From Plasmopara viticola (taxonomy: Eukaryota > Oomycota > Peronosporomycetes > Peronosporales > Peronosporaceae): a stretch of DNA of 32,783 bases. Below are positions 31,446 through 32,783 of the stretch, in pieces; position 1 is the first letter of the stretch, and the number at the start of each line of letters is the position of its first letter. The stretch is from NCBI GenBank assembly GCA_001695595.3, contig MBPM02000294.1:1-32783 (forward strand). Reading direction: 5' to 3'. The translations under genes were made by a program, and so were the position numbers. Under the pieces are notes generated by a model. It was not told the origin of the DNA. It worked only from the letters and a program-made list of their open reading frames with translations, and made no database searches.

Positions 31446-32783
31446 CCCAGATACATTCAATACAGCTTCCTGGACATGCAACCACACGTTTTAAGTAAAA
31501 CTCAGCGATTGCTGCTCCAGTAGAAGCGCCGATTCTTCCTACGGCTCAGATACGTCAAATCTAGCATCCTGAGCAAGCACATATGCGTTGCAAGCGTAAC
31601 CTGGCGAGTTCTGCTCCATTTGAAGCGCCGATTCTTCCCACGGCCTCAGATACGTCAAATATAGCTTCCAGGACATGCAGACACGAGTTGCGAGCGTAAC
31701 TAAGCGAGTTCTTCTCCGTTGAAGATCCAATTCTTCTTACAGCCTCAGACACGTTCAATACAGCTTCCTGGACATGCAGCCACGCGTTTTAAGTAGAACT
31801 CAGCGTTTGCTGCTAGATGCGCCGATTCTTCCTACGGCTCAAATACGTCAAATCTCGCCTTCTGAGCAAGCACATACTTGTTTCAAGCGTAACTCAGCGA
31901 TATCTGCTCCATTTGGAGAGCCGATTCTTCCTATGACCTCAGATACGTCAAATGTAGCTTTCAGGACATGCAGACACGAGTTGCGAGCGTAACTAAGCGA
32001 GTTCTTCTCCGTTTGAAGATCCAATTCTTGTTACAGCCTCAGACACGTTCAATACAGCTTCCTGGACATGCAGCCACGCGTTTTAAGTAGAACTCAGCGT
32101 TTGCTGCTAGATGCGCCGATTCTTTCTACGGCTCAAATACGTCAAATCTCGTTTCCTGAGCAAGCACATACTTGTTTCAAGCGTAACTCAGCGAGTTCTG
32201 CTCCATTTGAAGAGCCGATTCTTCCTATGACCTCAGATACGTCAAATGTAGCTTTCAGGACATGCAGACACGCGTTCCGAGCGTAACTGAGCGAGTTCTT
32301 CTTCGTTTGAAGATCCAATTCTTCCTACAGCCTCGGATACGTCTAATACAGCTTCCTGGACATGCAGCCACGCGTTTCAAGAAGAACATAGCGAATGCTG
32401 CTCCAATAGAAGCGCCGATTTTTCCCACGGCCTCAGATACGTAAAATCTAGCTTCCTGAGCAAGCACATACGCGTTGCAAGCGTAACTTAGCGGATTCTG
32501 CTCCATTTGAAGGGGCAATTGTTTGCACAGCCTAAGATACGTCTAATACAGCTTCCTGGACATGCAGCCACGCGTTTCAAGTAGAACATAGCGATTGCTG
32601 CTCCAATAGAAGCGCCAATTTTTCCCACGGCCTCAGTTACGTCAAATCTAGCTTCCTGAGCAAGCACATACGCGTTGCAAGCGTAACTTAGCGGGTTCTG
32701 CTCCATTTGATGCGCCGATTCTTCCTACGGCGTCAGATCCGTCGAATTTAGCTTCTAGGACATGCAGACACGCGTTCCGAGCG
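31446..32783 (+). repeat. Domain IV: alpha94/delta-like part of the array
   Basis: After a last zeta near 31350 the array returns to delta-like units (CGAGTTGCGAGCG) and alpha94, as in Domain I. At the right end CTAAGATACG and CTCGGATACG alphas and a GCGTCAGATCCGTC unit appear. The array is cut at 32783 in the middle of that unit. No gene is visible. Confidence 0.7.
31744..32331 (+). repeat. Tandem 294-bp trimers alpha94-beta-delta
   Basis: Trimers at 31744-32037 and 32038-32331 share the beta head CTCAAATACGTCAAATCTCG, CACATACTTGTTTCAAGCG and the delta-type head CTATGACCTCAGATACGTC with AATGTAGCTTTCAGG. The same trimer, one copy, is at 7092-7385. Confidence 0.85.

Larger units (their letters stand above)
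1..32783 (+). repeat. Satellite array, ~99-100 bp monomer, whole window
   Basis: The head motif CTCAGATACG and close variants recur about every 99-100 bases from end to end, always in the same orientation. That gives about 330 tandem monomers. Length depends on class: alpha units ending CTACGG-CTCAG are usually 99 bp, units ending GG-CCTCAG are 100 bp, and the alpha94 variant is 94 bp. Head, centre (CTGCTCCA) and tail (GCCGATTCTTCC) are conserved, while the stretch at about positions 20-60 distinguishes subfamilies. No transposon, rRNA, tRNA or unique sequence interrupts it except the telomere-like patch at 12471. The array is cut at both window ends. I do not recognise the family by name. 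Confidence 0.97.

Noticed and set aside
1..32783. CRISPR array
   Set aside because: There is no short constant repeat separated by unique spacers. The whole 100-bp unit is repeated, and variation is shared among copies.
1..32783. Tandem RNA genes such as 5S rRNA, tRNA or spliced-leader clusters
   Set aside because: I see no tRNA cloverleaf elements, no 5S internal control regions and no run-of-T terminators at a regular place in the monomer. A conserved gene would also not show two interchangeable variable boxes.
1..32783. Transposable elements or inverted repeats within the array
   Set aside because: All monomer heads read in the + direction. No long terminal repeats, terminal inverted repeats, transposase or reverse-transcriptase frames, or target-site duplications were found.
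1..32783. ACGCGT (MluI cell-cycle box) clusters as functional regulatory sites
   Set aside because: The hexamer is part of several monomer classes and is repeated with them. Nothing indicates promoters or genes for it to regulate.
1..32783. Assigning the array to a named species or named satellite family
   Set aside because: I do not recognise the monomer. TTTAGGG telomere repeats occur in several distant eukaryote groups, so a species call would be a guess.

Overview
The window contains no gene that I can support. It is one uninterrupted satellite-DNA array: about 330 head-to-tail copies of a monomer of roughly 99-100 bp, all on the same strand, running from the first base to the last. Both ends are cut inside the array, so it continues beyond the window. 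The only non-satellite DNA I see is a 40-bp patch of TTTAGGG-type telomere repeat at 12471-12510. That repeat type is typical of land plants, many green algae, apicomplexans and dinoflagellates, so the source is very probably a eukaryote of such a group. The species and the chromosomal location (pericentromere, subtelomere or heterochromatic knob) cannot be read from the sequence.

I start each monomer at CTCAGATACG. All monomers share three well-conserved stretches: the head around CTCAGATACGT, the centre around CTGCTCCA, and the tail around GCCGATTCTTCCTACGG. They fall into two super-types by the variable box at about positions 20-40. A-type monomers carry ACATGCAG or ACATGCAC: alpha (AATACAGC, then GGACATGCAGCC), delta (CCAGGACATGCAGACACG), zeta (CCAGTACATGCAGACACG) and epsilon (TTTAGGACATGCACACATG). 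B-type monomers carry GAGCAAGC: beta (CACATACTCGTT or GCGCATATGC) and gamma (CACATATGCGTTGCAAGC or CACATACGCGTTGC). A 94-bp alpha variant with a net 5-bp shortening (CTGCTAGATGCGCC), called alpha94 here, is a useful lineage marker.

Layout. Domain I (1 to about 10900) is built on the tetramer alpha-beta-gamma-delta (about 395 bp) and its expansions, shuffled by many overlapping segmental duplications of 0.5-1.2 kb. Domain II (about 10900-18060) lacks alpha94, is rich in GGGGCAATTC gamma monomers, holds the telomere patch with several deleted monomers near it, and contains a 13-monomer, 1297-bp higher-order duplication. Domain III (about 18060-31445) has zeta and epsilon monomers and is organised on a heptamer gamma-alpha-beta-zeta-alpha-beta-epsilon (697-700 bp). 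This heptamer is enlarged by 294-bp trimers (alpha94-beta-zeta) or about 200-bp dimers (gamma-alpha). Domain IV (about 31446-32783) returns to alpha94 and delta-like monomers and holds a 394-bp stretch that matches Domain I about 25 kb away.

The short open frames on both strands (up to about 93 codons) are by-products of a repeat with few stop codons. Monomers of 94, 99 and 100 bp shift the frame, and no frame stays open beyond about three monomers. The most informative signals are the modular higher-order structure, the in-register interstitial telomere patch, the long-range similarity between the array's two flanks, and a sharply bounded indel-rich stretch at 1-703 that looks like sequencing error.
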